NCBI GenBank assembly: GCA_030562195.1
Contig: JAUJPP010000012.1
Location: 372,001-436,000 of the forward strand
Direction of reading: 5' to 3'
Source: Nipponacmea schrenckii
Lineage: Eukaryota; Mollusca; Gastropoda; Lottiidae
DNA: 64,000 nucleotides
Part shown: piece by piece, positions 31,138 to 43,374 of the stretch
How positions within the stretch are numbered: position 1 is the first letter of the stretch
Layout of the letters: the number at the start of each line of letters is the position of its first letter
Made by a program: the position numbers and the translations under genes
Notes under the pieces: generated by a model
The model's database searches: none
Seen by the model: only the letters and a program-made list of their open reading frames with translations
Told to the model about the DNA's origin: nothing

Positions 31138-31766
31138 TTATATATGTTGCATTTGTGGTGCTTGTTCATCCCAAGCATTTTCAGGGTCTGGGTCAGCTTC
31201 AGCAAGCATTGCAGCTTCAACTTCAACTCGATTGTTTTCATATTGTTGCTGTAACATTGCTATGTTTTTTTTTAAAATTTCATATCTTTTAGCAAAGGTT
31301 TCACAATTTCCAATGAGATCTGTTTCTTCATTTCTGTATGGTGTATATAACATTAATAGTTCTCTATAATATTTTTCTGGGTCTTTTTCTTTATTGAAGC
31401 TTATATATCTTATTACTCGTGGAGTTTTTCTTCTTTTTCTTGAGTATTTTCAATTTCTTGTGTATTTTCAATTTCTTCATCAGAATTATGATTAATCTGA
31501 TTTTCTTTCAGTGTTTCAGTTTCATCATCTTTGATGGAACGTTTTACAAATTTCTTTCTCGTATCATATTTAGCAACATATTCTGCTAAACATATATTTT
31601 CTAATTTTGCGTTTCTAATTCTATATCTTTCCAGGATATTGCTAGATTGAATATTTTCATCGTCATCTTCAAGATTTTCTAATTGGTCTTTGCTTTTCAG
31701 AAGTTGAACTCTTTCATCTGGAGGAGAGGTATTAATAAATACTACTTTTCTGGAAGATTTTCTCAT
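31138..31766 (-). pseudogene. Helitron Rep-helicase linker region
   Basis: YTPYRNEETDLIGNCETF followed by a charged KKNIAMLQQQYEN helix is the conserved linker between Rep and helicase in Helitron proteins. The upstream frame (31766-31413) is acidic and glutamate-rich near its end. Split by at least one frameshift near 31390. Confidence 0.7.
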
Positions 31767-31827
31767 TGGTAATTACAGTATGATGTACACTGCTTCCTGC
31801 GCACTTATTTCTACATTATTCAAAAAT

Positions 31828-33079
31828 TTATTTTTTCACACCATAATTCCCATTTCTTACTTCTTGACATGCTTTTCTGAGTAAATCACTTATTCCCCCA
31901 ATGTACATAGCACATGCATAGACACCCAGAACAAACTGAATGTCATGATTTGCTTGCCAAACTTCCATTATAAACCTGTTATATGAATTAATGCGTAATT
32001 CATCAGGATTTCTTTTCAAAAATACAGTAGGTCTTGTTATTGAAGACTTTATTGCATTTATATAATAATCATCTTTCAATTCAACTTTTTCAAGGAATTC
32101 ATCAAATGATATGTCTTCACCTTCAATCATATCATCCATGGTTTCTTTGAGTTTCTTATAATTTTCTTTGAGTTTTTTAACTTCACTTTCTTTTGCATTC
32201 TGATCAAATGGTTTCAATATTACAGTGTGTTTCATTGGAGATTGAGGAAATCCAAACCTGCAAATTTTCTGGAGTTTTTTCGTTTGCACGTGTGAGAATG
32301 CTTGTGGGTTTGGTATGACACCAATTTCTGTATGTTTTCATTTTCAGTTTCTTTATTGCATGTCATTAATAAATTGAAAACATCTTTTCTTTGCCCATAA
32401 ATTGGAGCGTTTTCAACCCACAGTAAGGTGTGGATGTGTGGAGATCCTCTGTGTTGAAACTCCACTCTGTAGAAGTAATCAACTACTTTTTTAATGGGTG
32501 AATTTTATTTCTTCAGAATTTCTTTAAATAACAAATTTACTTGGTAATCAAATTGCCTAGTGCATGTTACTGAATCAGATGACACTAATCTGCATTTTGT
32601 TTCATAATTAAAATTTTCTTTTTCTTCATCAGTATAATCTTTCTCATCTTGATTTTTGCCAAGTATGCGTAGCAAATGTTTCCAGTGAGTTTCTGCAGCT
32701 GAGAAGCTACAAAAGAATGTTGCTGGACCAAGTTGTCGTATCATTGCAAATAAATCACTTTTTGCTTTCTTAAAGTATGGAGGTGACCCTCTCAAAGTTT
32801 TCAGGATCATATATCCTTCATCAAAATTGATTATTTTGTTTATTGCAGTGGGGTTTTTAATATCTCTTACTGTTAATTTTTTGCCTTGTGTTTTATTTTT
32901 ACGAATTGCAAAAAAATTCATAATTTTCATTTGTAGTTTCTTCAACTTGAAGAAAATATTTTCACGGCTATTTGCAGCTCTTCTATCATTTCTTCTTAAT
33001 TCAGATTTGCATAGTTCGCTGTAATAAACTTTCGTTTCTCTTTCATCATTTGTTTTGCGAGCGTTTCCATAGAATATAT
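31828..33079 (-). pseudogene. Helitron Rep (HUH nuclease) domain, frameshifted
   Basis: On -: Helitron_like_N segment RGSPPYFKKAKSDLFAM and QLGPATFFCSFSAAETHWK (32505-32945 frame), then the HUH motif in EFQHRGSPHIHTLLW (32465-32420), then the catalytic-tyrosine region VLGVYACAMYIGG (about 31900-31940), which appears shortened before the SDLLRKACQEV block. The Rep nicks and joins single-stranded DNA at the element ends. Two frameshifts separate the pieces. Just downstream of the MITE insertion at 33080 the NIFYGN segment resumes the protein. Confidence 0.85.
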
Positions 33080-33573
33080 TTAAAGGGACAAGTTCCCCTT
33101 TAATTTTTTCGAAAAATCAAACCGAAAGCCCCTTCAAACACTGAATTTCTTTTGTTTAATAATCAGGAAAGTTACAGGTTCCTTTTGAAATTTTTAGCCT
33201 TCAAATCCATCGGATTACATATTTTTTCCGTTGTTTGAAATTTCATTTTAATGTTTTTAAGATATTTTTTTAAAGTGTCCCTTCCATATTGCCAAAATCA
33301 AAGAGTTATAAATAGACTACTGCGCAGGCCCACACTGATAAAACGAAAAGAAAGTACATGAAATAACAATTGTAGATTTTGTCAACAGGACACACAATTT
33401 TCAGACTGACTGAAGACCAGCCGCGTACAGCACGGAAAAAATAAAAAGTGAAATTTTTGAGGTATATTTCAAGGTATTTTGCGATTTTCTTAGAGCTTGA
33501 GTATTTCTGAGGACTGTTTAAATGTAACAAAGGCCCATAACGACCCCTAAAAATCAAGATTGTGCCCCTTTAA
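33080..33573. mobile_element. TTAA-flanked MITE-like insertion in the Rep gene
   Basis: Bounded by TTAA at 33080-33083 and 33570-33573. Ends read TTAAAGGGACA and TGCCCCTTTAA, short imperfect inverted repeats. It interrupts the Helitron protein between ..NSEELSF and NIFYGN. Interior without coding capacity. TTAA targeting suggests a piggyBac-type element, but the short ends leave this uncertain. Confidence 0.6.
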
Positions 33574-33945
33574 GAAAAGACAATTCCTCTGAATTTTTAT
33601 CCATAAAAGTACTCAATGGAAAATTGCCTTCTCCTGGTGCAGGAGCAGTTAGCATGGTGTCTTTAGTGCTCCCAACATTTTCATTTTCATCTTCACTCTA
33701 ATCATCATCGGAATTGACAGAGTTTTTTTTCTTTTTCTTCATATTTTTGCATTGATTATACATTTGCTTATTGCACGAATTTACGTTTCAGTTTCTAGAG
33801 CTTCTTCGATTTCATTTTCTTCATTTTCAAGTGTTTCTATTGTGTCTTCTTCATTTTCTTCTATTCCATTTTGCCAATTTTCATTTAATATGATACCTTC
33901 ACTTTTGTAAAGTGTACCATTTTTCTGTAGCCAATCAGCTGCTTC
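33574..33945 (-). other. Helitron N-terminal remnant up to the gap
   Basis: Acidic, glutamate-rich translation on - (TIETLENEENEIEEALETET) and NSEELSF next to the insertion. Probably the low-complexity N-terminal part of the Rep-helicase, but too diverged to be sure. Confidence 0.4.
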
Positions 33946-34445
33946 NNNNNNNNNNNNNNNNNNNNNNNNNNNNNNNNNNNNNNNNNNNNNNNNNNNNNNN
34001 NNNNNNNNNNNNNNNNNNNNNNNNNNNNNNNNNNNNNNNNNNNNNNNNNNNNNNNNNNNNNNNNNNNNNNNNNNNNNNNNNNNNNNNNNNNNNNNNNNNN
34101 NNNNNNNNNNNNNNNNNNNNNNNNNNNNNNNNNNNNNNNNNNNNNNNNNNNNNNNNNNNNNNNNNNNNNNNNNNNNNNNNNNNNNNNNNNNNNNNNNNNN
34201 NNNNNNNNNNNNNNNNNNNNNNNNNNNNNNNNNNNNNNNNNNNNNNNNNNNNNNNNNNNNNNNNNNNNNNNNNNNNNNNNNNNNNNNNNNNNNNNNNNNN
34301 NNNNNNNNNNNNNNNNNNNNNNNNNNNNNNNNNNNNNNNNNNNNNNNNNNNNNNNNNNNNNNNNNNNNNNNNNNNNNNNNNNNNNNNNNNNNNNNNNNNN
34401 NNNNNNNNNNNNNNNNNNNNNNNNNNNNNNNNNNNNNNNNNNNNN
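33946..34445. other. Assembly gap (500 N)
   Basis: Exactly 500 N. Confidence 1.
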
Positions 34446-34561
34446 ATTTTGCTAGCAAATTGAAAACCATGCAAGACTTCGTAAAGTCTGTTGATCTTCA
34501 TTAAGTTTTAAGGCCTTTGCCATGACCACCCATTTCACTTTACTTCTCCACAAATCTGGGG

Positions 34562-34733
34562 TTGGGGTATTTTTTAGTTTTTCATTATTCATAATACTAT
34601 ATGTATGTTTATTTCCTTGTTCATTTACTTTTATGTCATGGCGAGTTTGGCCATTAAAACTTTGCCCAACAAAAAATGTGTTATTTTTGTACTTTCTATC
34701 ATTTTGGCTTTTATTCGACTAGTAGATCAAAGT
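34562..34733. repeat. 170-bp direct repeat, first copy
   Basis: GGGTATTTTTTAGTTTTTCATTATTC through CGACTAGTAGATCAAAG, repeated at 34919-35088 with very few changes; 185 bp of different sequence separate them. Confidence 0.85.
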
Positions 34734-34918
34734 GTAAATTTAATGTGTTAAATTGTATTTTGATAATAGGAGTTATCTTCCTTTGCATTGCGTCAGTCAC
34801 TGTCATGGCGGCATGTGCTTAACAGCTTGTTATTTTATGGGCCCACCCTCCCACACCGAATTTTCAATTTTTATGCTTTTCACTTCAATTGCTTTTTTTG
34901 TCTTCACATTACTGTATA

Positions 34919-35088
34919 GGGGTATTCTTTAGTTTTTCATTATTCATAATACTATATGTATGTTTATTTCCTTGTTCATTTACTTTTATGTCATGGCGAG
35001 TTTGGCCATTAAAACTTTGCCCAACAAAAAATGTGTTATTTTTGTACTTTCTATCATTTTACCTTTTATTCGACTAGTAGATCAAAGA
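34919..35088. repeat. 170-bp direct repeat, second copy
   Basis: Ends immediately before the LINE at about 35090, so it may mark a rearranged or recombined insertion border. Confidence 0.85.
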
Positions 35089-35089
35089 A

Positions 35090-36578
35090 GGGATTTGATG
35101 TATTTTGATTGTCTGTTGAAATGTGAAAATGATAGTCTAAATGCAATTATTAGGTCATATTAAAGCTGCTGAATGTGATTATGGTATTTTTGTCGATCAA
35201 TCAATTGATGATGTATTTTCTCTTTTATTTGCCGATGATTTGTCTCTTATAGCTGATAGCATTGGGGGTTTGCAAAAACAGTTCAATATTCTTGAGAATT
35301 ACTGTGATAAATGGAACATGACTGTAAACCTAGATAAAACTAAAATTGTAGTTTTTAAACAAGGGGGTAAATTATCTTCTTCAGAAAAATGGTTCTATAA
35401 GGGTTCAAAAATAGAATGTGTTCCACATTATACATATCTTGGGATTGTTTTTTCTAATCGTTTAAAATGGAATGTCTGTATCTCAAACTTAGCTCAACAA
35501 GCTTGCAAAGCCCTAAATGTTATTAAGAAATGCCTGTGTAAATTAAAATCACGTAACTGTAAAACGGCATTTAAATTGTTTGATTCTATGGTAGCTCCAA
35601 TTCTCTACTATGGAGCTGAGATTTGGGGTATAGAATGTAAACCTGTGATAGAAAGTGTACAAAATAGGTTTTGTAAATGGCTGTTATATACGGGTGAAAA
35701 AACTATGAATGATATGTGTCGAGGGGAATGTGGTAGATTCAAACTGTCAATAAATGATCAATGTAAACCAATCAAATACTTCTTAAGAATTCAACAAATG
35801 GAAGAGCATAGACTTCCTAAACAATGTTATAAAATGTTATTTAGACAAGACGAATTAGGTAAAGGGAATTGGTGAACTTCCGTTAAATCTATGCTTTTTA
35901 ATATGGGGTTTGGTCATGTTTGGTTTGCACAAGGTGTCGGTGATATCAAACACTTTATGTTGGCATTTAAGCAAAGATGTAAGGATTTAGACAAGCAATC
36001 CTGGCAATCCAATATTTCATCGTCTCCAAAGTCTGCATTCTACTCAATAATTAAAGAGGATTTGTTAAGTGAATATTACTTATCATGTAATCTGCCACAG
36101 TCTTTACTATTTGCACTATCAACTTTCAGGTGCTCTAAGCATAAGCTTAACATTGAAATTGGACGTCATAGAAATCTCCCAACTAGTGAACGATTATGTG
36201 GTTTGTGCAATATGAATACTGTGGAAGATGAATTCCATTTCATTCTTGTTTGTCCCATACTACAAGATTTAAGGAAAAACTTGTTGCCATTATTTTGTCA
36301 TAGTAAACCAAATTACAACAAGCTAACTTCACTGTTCAAATCTAATGAATTTAAAGTTGTCCATAACTTGGCTTTGTACATAAAGAAAGGAATGGAAATT
36401 AGACAGGAAATGCTTTCTATATATTGTTTATATCATGTTTAATGTGTATTTATTGTGTATATGTATATATTATCCGTTATACATTACGATGATAACCATG
36501 TATATGTTAATTGTATATATATATATATTGTATATATGATTGTACTATGGGCAAAATGCCTAAAGTACTTGAATAAAG

Positions 36579-36611
<33 letters not shown>
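35090..36611 (+). mobile_element. 5'-truncated LINE with (TTA)n tail
   Basis: RT C-terminal half, then a ~150-bp 3' UTR ending AATAAAGATTTATTATTATTATTATTATTATTA at 36573-36611. Same family type as the 25.2-27.0 kb LINE but clearly diverged. Confidence 0.85.
35141..36442 (+). pseudogene. LINE reverse transcriptase C-terminal half with one in-frame stop
   Basis: The frame runs 35141-36442 with a single TGA at 35873-35875 in the middle. RT palm LLFADDLSLIAD (YADD-type box with F), thumb MTVNLDKTKIVVFKQGGK, YTYLGIVFSN, LYYGAEIWG; then HKLNIEIGRHRNLP and the zinc-binding CGLCNMNTVEDEFHFILVC. The 5' half including endonuclease and RT motifs A/B is missing. Confidence 0.88.
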
Positions 36612-37251
36612 AGCTGCTACAATGAATGTATTCAGTGTTGATTATCTCCCTTTATGTAATCTAAAAACATAGATTGGGAGGATTTGGCAATGTTCCCTTT
36701 CTATAAATTTAATCGGCTACAAGCTTTTATGCAAGTAGATATTGCAAGTGTTCCTGATCAGCCTATTTGATTGCATTTAAGACCAAATATTTGATCTTAA
36801 TATTTTTTAAACTGAAATTTGTTTCCTTTATTGCGCATTCTGCGGATTTCAGCATTTTATTACGAAATCATGTATTTTTGTGAACTAATTAATTGCACCA
36901 GTGGAATCTATATCATATATCCAACAATTCCTGAAAATTCCATGCCTCCCCAATTTGCAGATGTATTTTTATAGCTAGATGAAAATCATGAAATGTGAAG
37001 GGAGAAAGACAAAGGTGCGCATCTTTAAAGCCTGAAAAATGAAGTTGTGGCACTTTCTGAAAGTGGGAACATTATTTTTTAGTATGCTACAACATATATG
37101 AAAAGATCCCAGGTGAGAAAAAGTAGTCTCCAGGTTGTGCTACAAAAATTCATTTTTAAGCACATTTTACAGTCACAGTATTTGTCACTCTTTTTAATTA
37201 CAATGTTATTGTCTTTTTTAAGTACATTTAATGCTTCACGTTCTAATTACT
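36612..37251. other. No gene seen
   Basis: Unique AT-rich sequence; the 64-codon frame at 37098 has no support. Confidence 0.4.
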
Positions 37252-38240
37252 TGTGTAAACATTCATCTCGGCATTTTGTCACCTCGAACTAAGGTATGTT
37301 TTGGAAAAAAACGTAAATTATATGATGGAATAATTATAACACAAATATCGATGATAGCCGTAATGATGACAAGCGTGAGGGACGACCCTTAATACTTACA
37401 TAAATGATCATTAGGCCTATCAATACGGCGACAAAAACCGCTAATCCGGTTAAGTTTAACTTATACGTAGCCTAAAGGTAAAGGTTAGGTCATGGTTAGG
37501 TACACAAATTATGTGACTGTGTACTGGTACCAGAAAATCTGTGTGTGTCCGCACACTTCTGTCTATAAGTCACCTGAATTAATGCCTGAAGACCTTCAAT
37601 GTGCAGGTCTAATCTTAAACTTTTGGCCAATGACATGTATGGAAGAAAGACGGCGCACCGTGCGAAAAGGTCCCCAAAATAAGACTTGGAGAAAAGTATA
37701 ATAAATAAACTGTCCTCAAATTCATGTACATGATTCATGATAATCCGATAATCCGGAAACCCCACACTTTTTAGGCCTTACTGGGAACGAAATATTTGTC
37801 ATGTTCAATTGCTCATTAATCCGGTTATTCGGATTCTGGTCCCGCACGGTGTTGATTGGGAACTAATTATCAATTTATATAGTAATTAGTATTCATCAAT
37901 CCGACGCGTGTCACTTTGCCATTTAAATAAAGTAGGCCTAGGCTACTTTATACCCATGGGCTGAATGTGAGACAGGACCATGTCCTTGTGTATTGGGCCT
38001 AATTCTGACCCATGTAAAATAAAGAGTTTATTATTATTATTATTATTATTATACTGGCTTACGGATTAGCGGTTTTGTCGTCGTATTGATAGGCCTAATG
38101 ATCATTTATGTAAGTGTTAAGGGTCTTCATTACGGCTATCATCGATATTTGTGTTATATTTATTCCATCATATAATTTACGTTTTTTCCAAAACATACCT
38201 TAGTTCGAGGTGACAAAATGCCGAGATGAATGTTTACAGT
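37252..38240. repeat. Foldback structure with ~190-bp arms
   Basis: Left arm 37252-37450 and right arm 38053-38240 are inverted copies; for example, TTCATCTCGGCATTTTGTCACC is mirrored near 38210-38232, and ATCATTAGGCCTATCAATACG near 38085. The ~600-bp interior contains ATCCGGTTATTCGGATT-type motifs near 37820, resembling pogo/Tigger ends, and the retroposon tail at 37951. Confidence 0.7.
37951..38051 (+). repeat. (TTA)n-tailed retroposon 3' end, copy 3 of 3
   Basis: Nearly identical to 29079-29181. The tail abuts the right arm of the foldback. Confidence 0.85.
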
Positions 38241-39120
38241 GTGCAGAACCCAAGCCTATACTAGCCGATAAATCATTAAAATAGGGTGTCTGTGATCGGT
38301 TATTCAACCGGTTTATACAGACGATTTGAAATATACAGCTTCATAATGGCATAGAACTGGTTACAGTTCTATGATTATAGGTAGTGAGAATATATTTAGT
38401 CCATCGTTTTGTTTAGCCTAAAACCAAGAGACCATGAGACCAACCAATCTTTACTTTATCCCAACAGGAAACGTAGCCTTTGAAGTGAAGTTAATGTGGA
38501 TAACCTGATCACATATCAAAAGGAAAGAAAGAATATCTGCAATTAAAAAGGAGAAACAGACTTTTACTGAACTTTTCTGTAAACAAAAAGGACAAACAAT
38601 ATGTTAACGCTGACCACACACCCAATGAAATCAGATACCAAGATTAATTCTTTTTGAAGTCCTGACATTGAAGGAAAATTTGTTTATACTTCATTTTATG
38701 CCAAAATGACTAGCTCTATTAAACATTTTCTAAACCCTTTGTCCTGATTTCACTTCAATTGTATTTGTATTACACAGGTGGCATCTAGAAAGAAAAGGTC
38801 TAATCGACATAATCATAATCAGAAAAATACAGCAATTCTAGGTAATTTATCACTTTAAATCTTGTATCAGATAGTTATAGTTGGTTCTTCGTTTAATAGC
38901 TGGGTCTTCTTTTTATAATAGAGTGGGTCTTCGTTTTATAGTTGAGTGGGTCTTCGTTTTATAGTTTAGTGGGTCTTCGTTTTATAGTTGGGTTTTCGTT
39001 TTATAGTTGAGTGGGTCTTCGTTTTATAGTTGAGTGGGTCTTCGTTTTATAGTTGAGTGGGTCTTCGTTTTATAGTTGGGTCTTCGTTTTATAGTAGAGT
39101 GGGTCTTCGTTTTATAGACA

Positions 39121-39430
39121 CCCCCCGTCAACGAACAGTTTACATATTTTCAAATTGAATAAGTGGTATTGAACATATCATAGATGGACATCTAATACTT
39201 TATCTACTTAGAAAATAGTAACCAGTCTTTGTTTATGACTTATCATTTCTAAATGTGCATAAATATTGTTGACAAACAATAGTAGAAATAATACCCTATA
39301 CATACTATGGTCAGTCAACGAACAGTTTATTTTTGCACGTAGAATAAGTGGTATTGAACACAGCATATATTGACATCTAATACTACTTTATCTACTTAGA
39401 AAATAGTAACCAGTCTTTGTTTATTATCTA
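39121..39430. repeat. ~190-bp satellite, two monomers (copy B)
   Basis: One monomer fewer than copy A (three). Confidence 0.85.
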
Positions 39431-39455
39431 GTTCGATGTTCTTTATCGCTTGTAC

Positions 39456-40233
39456 CTAGTCTTCAGTCACTTCGGTAAACTTCTGTCTGCTCAAAGCATC
39501 TGCATCCAAATTTTTCCTGACTGCCCGGTATTTTATCGAAAAGGTGTATACTGCTAAAGCTGCCAACCAACGATGTCCTGTGGCGTCAAGTTTGGCTTTG
39601 GTAAGAATGTACGTACTTGGGTTGTTGTCGGTGTAAACTGTGAACTGATTATTGGACGAGTATTGGTTAAATTAAACTGCCCATTTAAGTGCCAGGAACT
39701 CCAACTTGTGGGCAGGGTAATTCTTTTCAGACTTTGTCAATGATCTGCTTGCGTAGGCAATAACTCTTTCCTTCCCCTCTATTTCCTGGTACAAAACAGC
39801 ACCTAGTCCAGCTCAACTGGCATCCGTATGTAATACAAATGGTTTCGAGAAGTCTACATATGCTAAAATCGGTGGGTTTACAAGTTGTTCCTTCAGCGTA
39901 TTAAAAGCTAGTTCCTGATTCTCACTCCAATGCCATCCCATTAAACTTGTATCTACCTTCCCCTACCAACAATTTATTAAGGTCCTTGGCAATCTTAGAA
40001 AAATCCTTGATGTATCTCATGTAGTTCCCCAAGAATCCCAGAAAACGTTGTAACTCCTGATGGTTAGTAGGGCGAGGCCAGTTGGTAACCTTCTCTGTTT
40101 TCGCTGGATCTGTTTCCACACCATTTGCTGATACTACATGACCTAAGTACTTAACTTTTTCCTGGAAGAAATGACATTTCTTAGGGGCTTACTTTAATCC
40201 ATGGTGAAAAAGTGGTGAAAATACCATTGACAT
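39456..40233 (-). pseudogene. Ty3/gypsy pol remnant, copy B
   Basis: Same RT-end and RNase H segment as 19402-20179, with the same stops after LKWAV and in the TDAS block, showing that the gene was dead before duplication. Motifs include GLKLAPKKCHF-like region, FLGFLGNYMRYIKDFSKIA and DADALSR. Confidence 0.85.
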
Positions 40234-40729
40234 TCCAGGTGTTCCTCGTAAGTTTTGCTAAATATAGTTAAATCAGTGATAAATAAACAAAGAGACCATT
40301 GTGGTCTAAATACAATTCCAGTCATTAATTTCTGCAACAATGCACTAATAAATTATCCCTTACGTTATTCAACTCAACAATAATTTACGATCGTTTTTAA
40401 CAATATACTTTCTTAATTCTACAAATAATGTTTGTAAACATGATCTAAAAGAACAATATAAAAGCTTTCTTACAATTAATGGTGCTTCAATCAGGCTTAT
40501 TCAAACATTCAACTTCAAAAATTATACATCAAATAACAAACATTGCCTGATGGGATACCGCACTTCCATAAAAGGAGTGGGAATGACGTCATATGCTAAT
40601 TACTGGTGGGAAAACCTAGCATACTGGGCACTAAGAGAAAATAACACAGTTTACATATTTTCAAATAGAATAGGTGGTATTGAACATGTCATAGATTGAC
40701 ATCAAATACCAATATTACCTAGAAAATAG

Positions 40730-41611
40730 TGTTGAAGAGTGCAAATAAAATGGTTTAATTGTATAAGTTTGGTTAATTAGCACAGTTTTAACTAATAGTC
40801 ACACCTCACTGCTTCTATTTCTTAACTCTATATCTTTCTCTGTCTCTGAGTCTTTTTCACATCTGATTACCTTTTCCTTTCTAAACTCTTTGTGAATAGT
40901 ATTTTCAAGTTGGCAACTTGGTCATTTGGATTAGTTTTGTTAAACTGATGGTAGTGGTTTAGTGGAAATATTTTATATTGTTGTACATTTATTTGGCATT
41001 GAATCTCCTTCAATGTGGTGGAAATTATATATGGCTTAGTTTAGTATGGTTAATATATTACTTCAATATATTCTAAGGATGTGCATTCATTACTAAGGTA
41101 TGTTACTTTTTATCATCTTTTGGTACTTTTGTTTACTGGTAACTAGGGTGGCAGCCATGTTGGATATTTTACAGGTTTTATATTTTATAGTGTCTTTACT
41201 CTTGCAAATTACATTCATATATATTATCTTCCATTTCTATAATTACACTATCTTTCTACAGTACATTACTCTTGCAAATTACATTCATATATATTATCTT
41301 CCATTTCTATAATTACACTATCTTTCTACAGTACATACATTGCATTATCTTTCCAACCATTCTTAAAATATCTTATTTTCAGACCCTACCTCTGGTTGAG
41401 AATTTGCATTCCCACTTGGTTATTTAGTTTACGAAACCCCTGTACAGGGTAGGTTTAATTATTTATGTTATGTTCCCTTTTTATATTATATTATTACGTA
41501 ATTAAGATTTGTCCTCGCATATTGTAATTATGCAAATTGTTCCTTTTCCTTTTCGTATTCTTCATACTTATAAGTATTAGGCTGTATTTAGTATTTGCAT
41601 AATTGTTAGTT
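40730..41611. mobile_element. Truncated LTR (copy B)
   Basis: Begins TGTTGAAGAG after GAAAATAG as in copy A and breaks off at 41611. Contains a tandem duplication of about 68 bp (41197-41332) absent from copy A. Confidence 0.8.
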
Positions 41612-41723
41612 GCAGTGCGTTCTATCGAACGCACTGCTTTGTTTTCGAAATGTTTTTTTTTTGCAGTGCGTTCATCGAACGCACTGCTTTGTTTTCGAAA
41701 TGTCTTTTTTTTTTTTTTTTTTT
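41612..41723. repeat. Hairpin/poly-T cassette 1 (two hairpins)
   Basis: Perfect 11-bp stems GCAGTGCGTTC...GAACGCACTGC at 41612-41637 and 41663-41687, each followed by TTTGTTTTCGAAATG; ends in T19 and CGAATTTT. Confidence 0.9.
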
Positions 41724-43315
41724 CGAATTTTACCCTCGATTGTTCTCTAAGAAGGCAACTTGCCACAAACTACCTGTTGCTATTGGCTATTCAAACTTTA
41801 AGACTACTATTTGTTAAATGTAAAATGACGTTATTTAGAGCAACCGGAAGCGAGCTGTGGGCAATAGCGCTTTTTTGGTTTTTGCTGTTTATTACCTTTA
41901 TTTTTCAATTGATTTTGACAAAACTTCTTTTGTTAGCTTCTTTAAACTGCTAGCTACATAACTGCAGTTTAAAACTGCTAGTTTCATTACCTTTGTAGCT
42001 GACTTTTTTAAATTTAAATTTTGCTTTTTTTTTCAACTACTACAATTTTATTTCTATGCACCCGAAAATTAATAGGTAGATAGACACTATTAATGCGATC
42101 AAAAATTATTTTTTAAATTTTCGAAATCACTTCCGGTTTTGACGTTATTCGCTTTTAAAATTTAAAAATCAATTTCCGGAATTTTCAAGATATTTCAAAA
42201 ATTCTTTTTGCAATATGCTAGAAATAGTCATACAAAAAAACGAGGATGAAAATATTCCGACCGGAAGCAACAAAAAGCCGACATATTGAAATGTCAAACT
42301 TTTATAAAATTTGAAATTCAAATTCAGGGAATCAAGGGATTTTCGTTATTTTTCATATCTAATAACTAGAGTCGATTGCGCAGTTATATTTGGAAGCCGA
42401 TTTTTGAATTTTGATTTTGATTTTCTTTTATTCCCATTTTAATTTTTTTGGTAATGATCAAAATTTCAAAGGCCAATATTTCGTGACGTTGACCTTTGGT
42501 GACCTTGTGACCTGAACACGATTTATTGCCCTTGATGATATCTATTCAATGATATATTCATTTGTGTTGTCCGATGTCCACATCCGGTTTTATAACCGAT
42601 TGAAATTTGTGATTTTTATTTTTAAAGAGCTCTGTCACGTGAACTAATTTATGAATAACAAAAATTCATATTGAATCTGTTTACAGTTTATTCTCTCTTT
42701 TTAATGATATATAAATCCACATATTTCCACTTAAAATGCGCTTTTTAGTATTTCAAAATTTGTATTTTCTTCTCTACTAACTGTGTGTAATTTTCTTTAA
42801 ATCGAAATTGGGGCTCTGGAGATGCTCCGATTCGTGTAATTTTGATGCCTATAGAATGTTATATCGATTGTTGAATTATTTTTGGAAACCGATTTTTGAA
42901 TTTTGATTTTGATTTCGATATTTACCTGATAGTAATATTTAAAAAATTCAAATGGTCGTATATTGTAACCTTGACCTTTCGTGACCTTGTGAGCTGCACA
43001 AATTTGATAGCTCTCGAAAAGATCTATCCATTGATATATTATATTTTGATGTACGATGTATACTTTCCGTTTTATCACCATTTGAAAATTGCGAATTTCA
43101 GCGTTAAAAACTGTTTGTTTAATTATGCGTTTGGGCGATCTACATGACACGAGTTTCAGCGAAACCAATTATGCTTTGAAATAAAACGACTTATACTCTG
43201 TAAAATAACGTTACTGTTCTACCGATACTTTGTGGGGTAGTTTTAAAGCGTATGTCAAAACTACTACGCACTGCGTCAGAACCTCGCGAAGCCTGGGGAT
43301 CTAGTTGCTGCTTTG

Positions 43316-43374
43316 TTTTCGAAATGTTTTTTGCGTGGCAAATAAAATTTGTCACGCTTTGTTTTCGTTCAGAT

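Larger units (their letters stand above)
29511..34500 (-). mobile_element. Decayed Helentron-like Helitron (Rep-helicase) with a satellite monomer at its 3' side
   Basis: A Rep-helicase protein is spread over several - strand frames from about 33800 (or further, beyond the N gap) down to 29613. The sequence then runs at 29570 straight into a 190-bp satellite monomer (29511-29570). The same junction, about 100 bp long, recurs inverted at 51681-51790. Interrupted by a TTAA-flanked insertion (33080-33573) and a 500-N gap. The outer 5' limit is unknown. Confidence 0.8.
38432..41611. repeat. 3.2-kb composite repeat unit, copy B
   Basis: Collinear with 18188-21493. Ends exactly where the hairpin cassette starts at 41612. 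Confidence 0.9.

Noticed and set aside
18188..41611. The two 3.3-kb units as LTRs of one giant retrotransposon
   Set aside because: Each contains its own separate LTR insertion with TSD, minisatellite and pol remnant, and the 17 kb between them is unrelated nested repeats and a Helentron.
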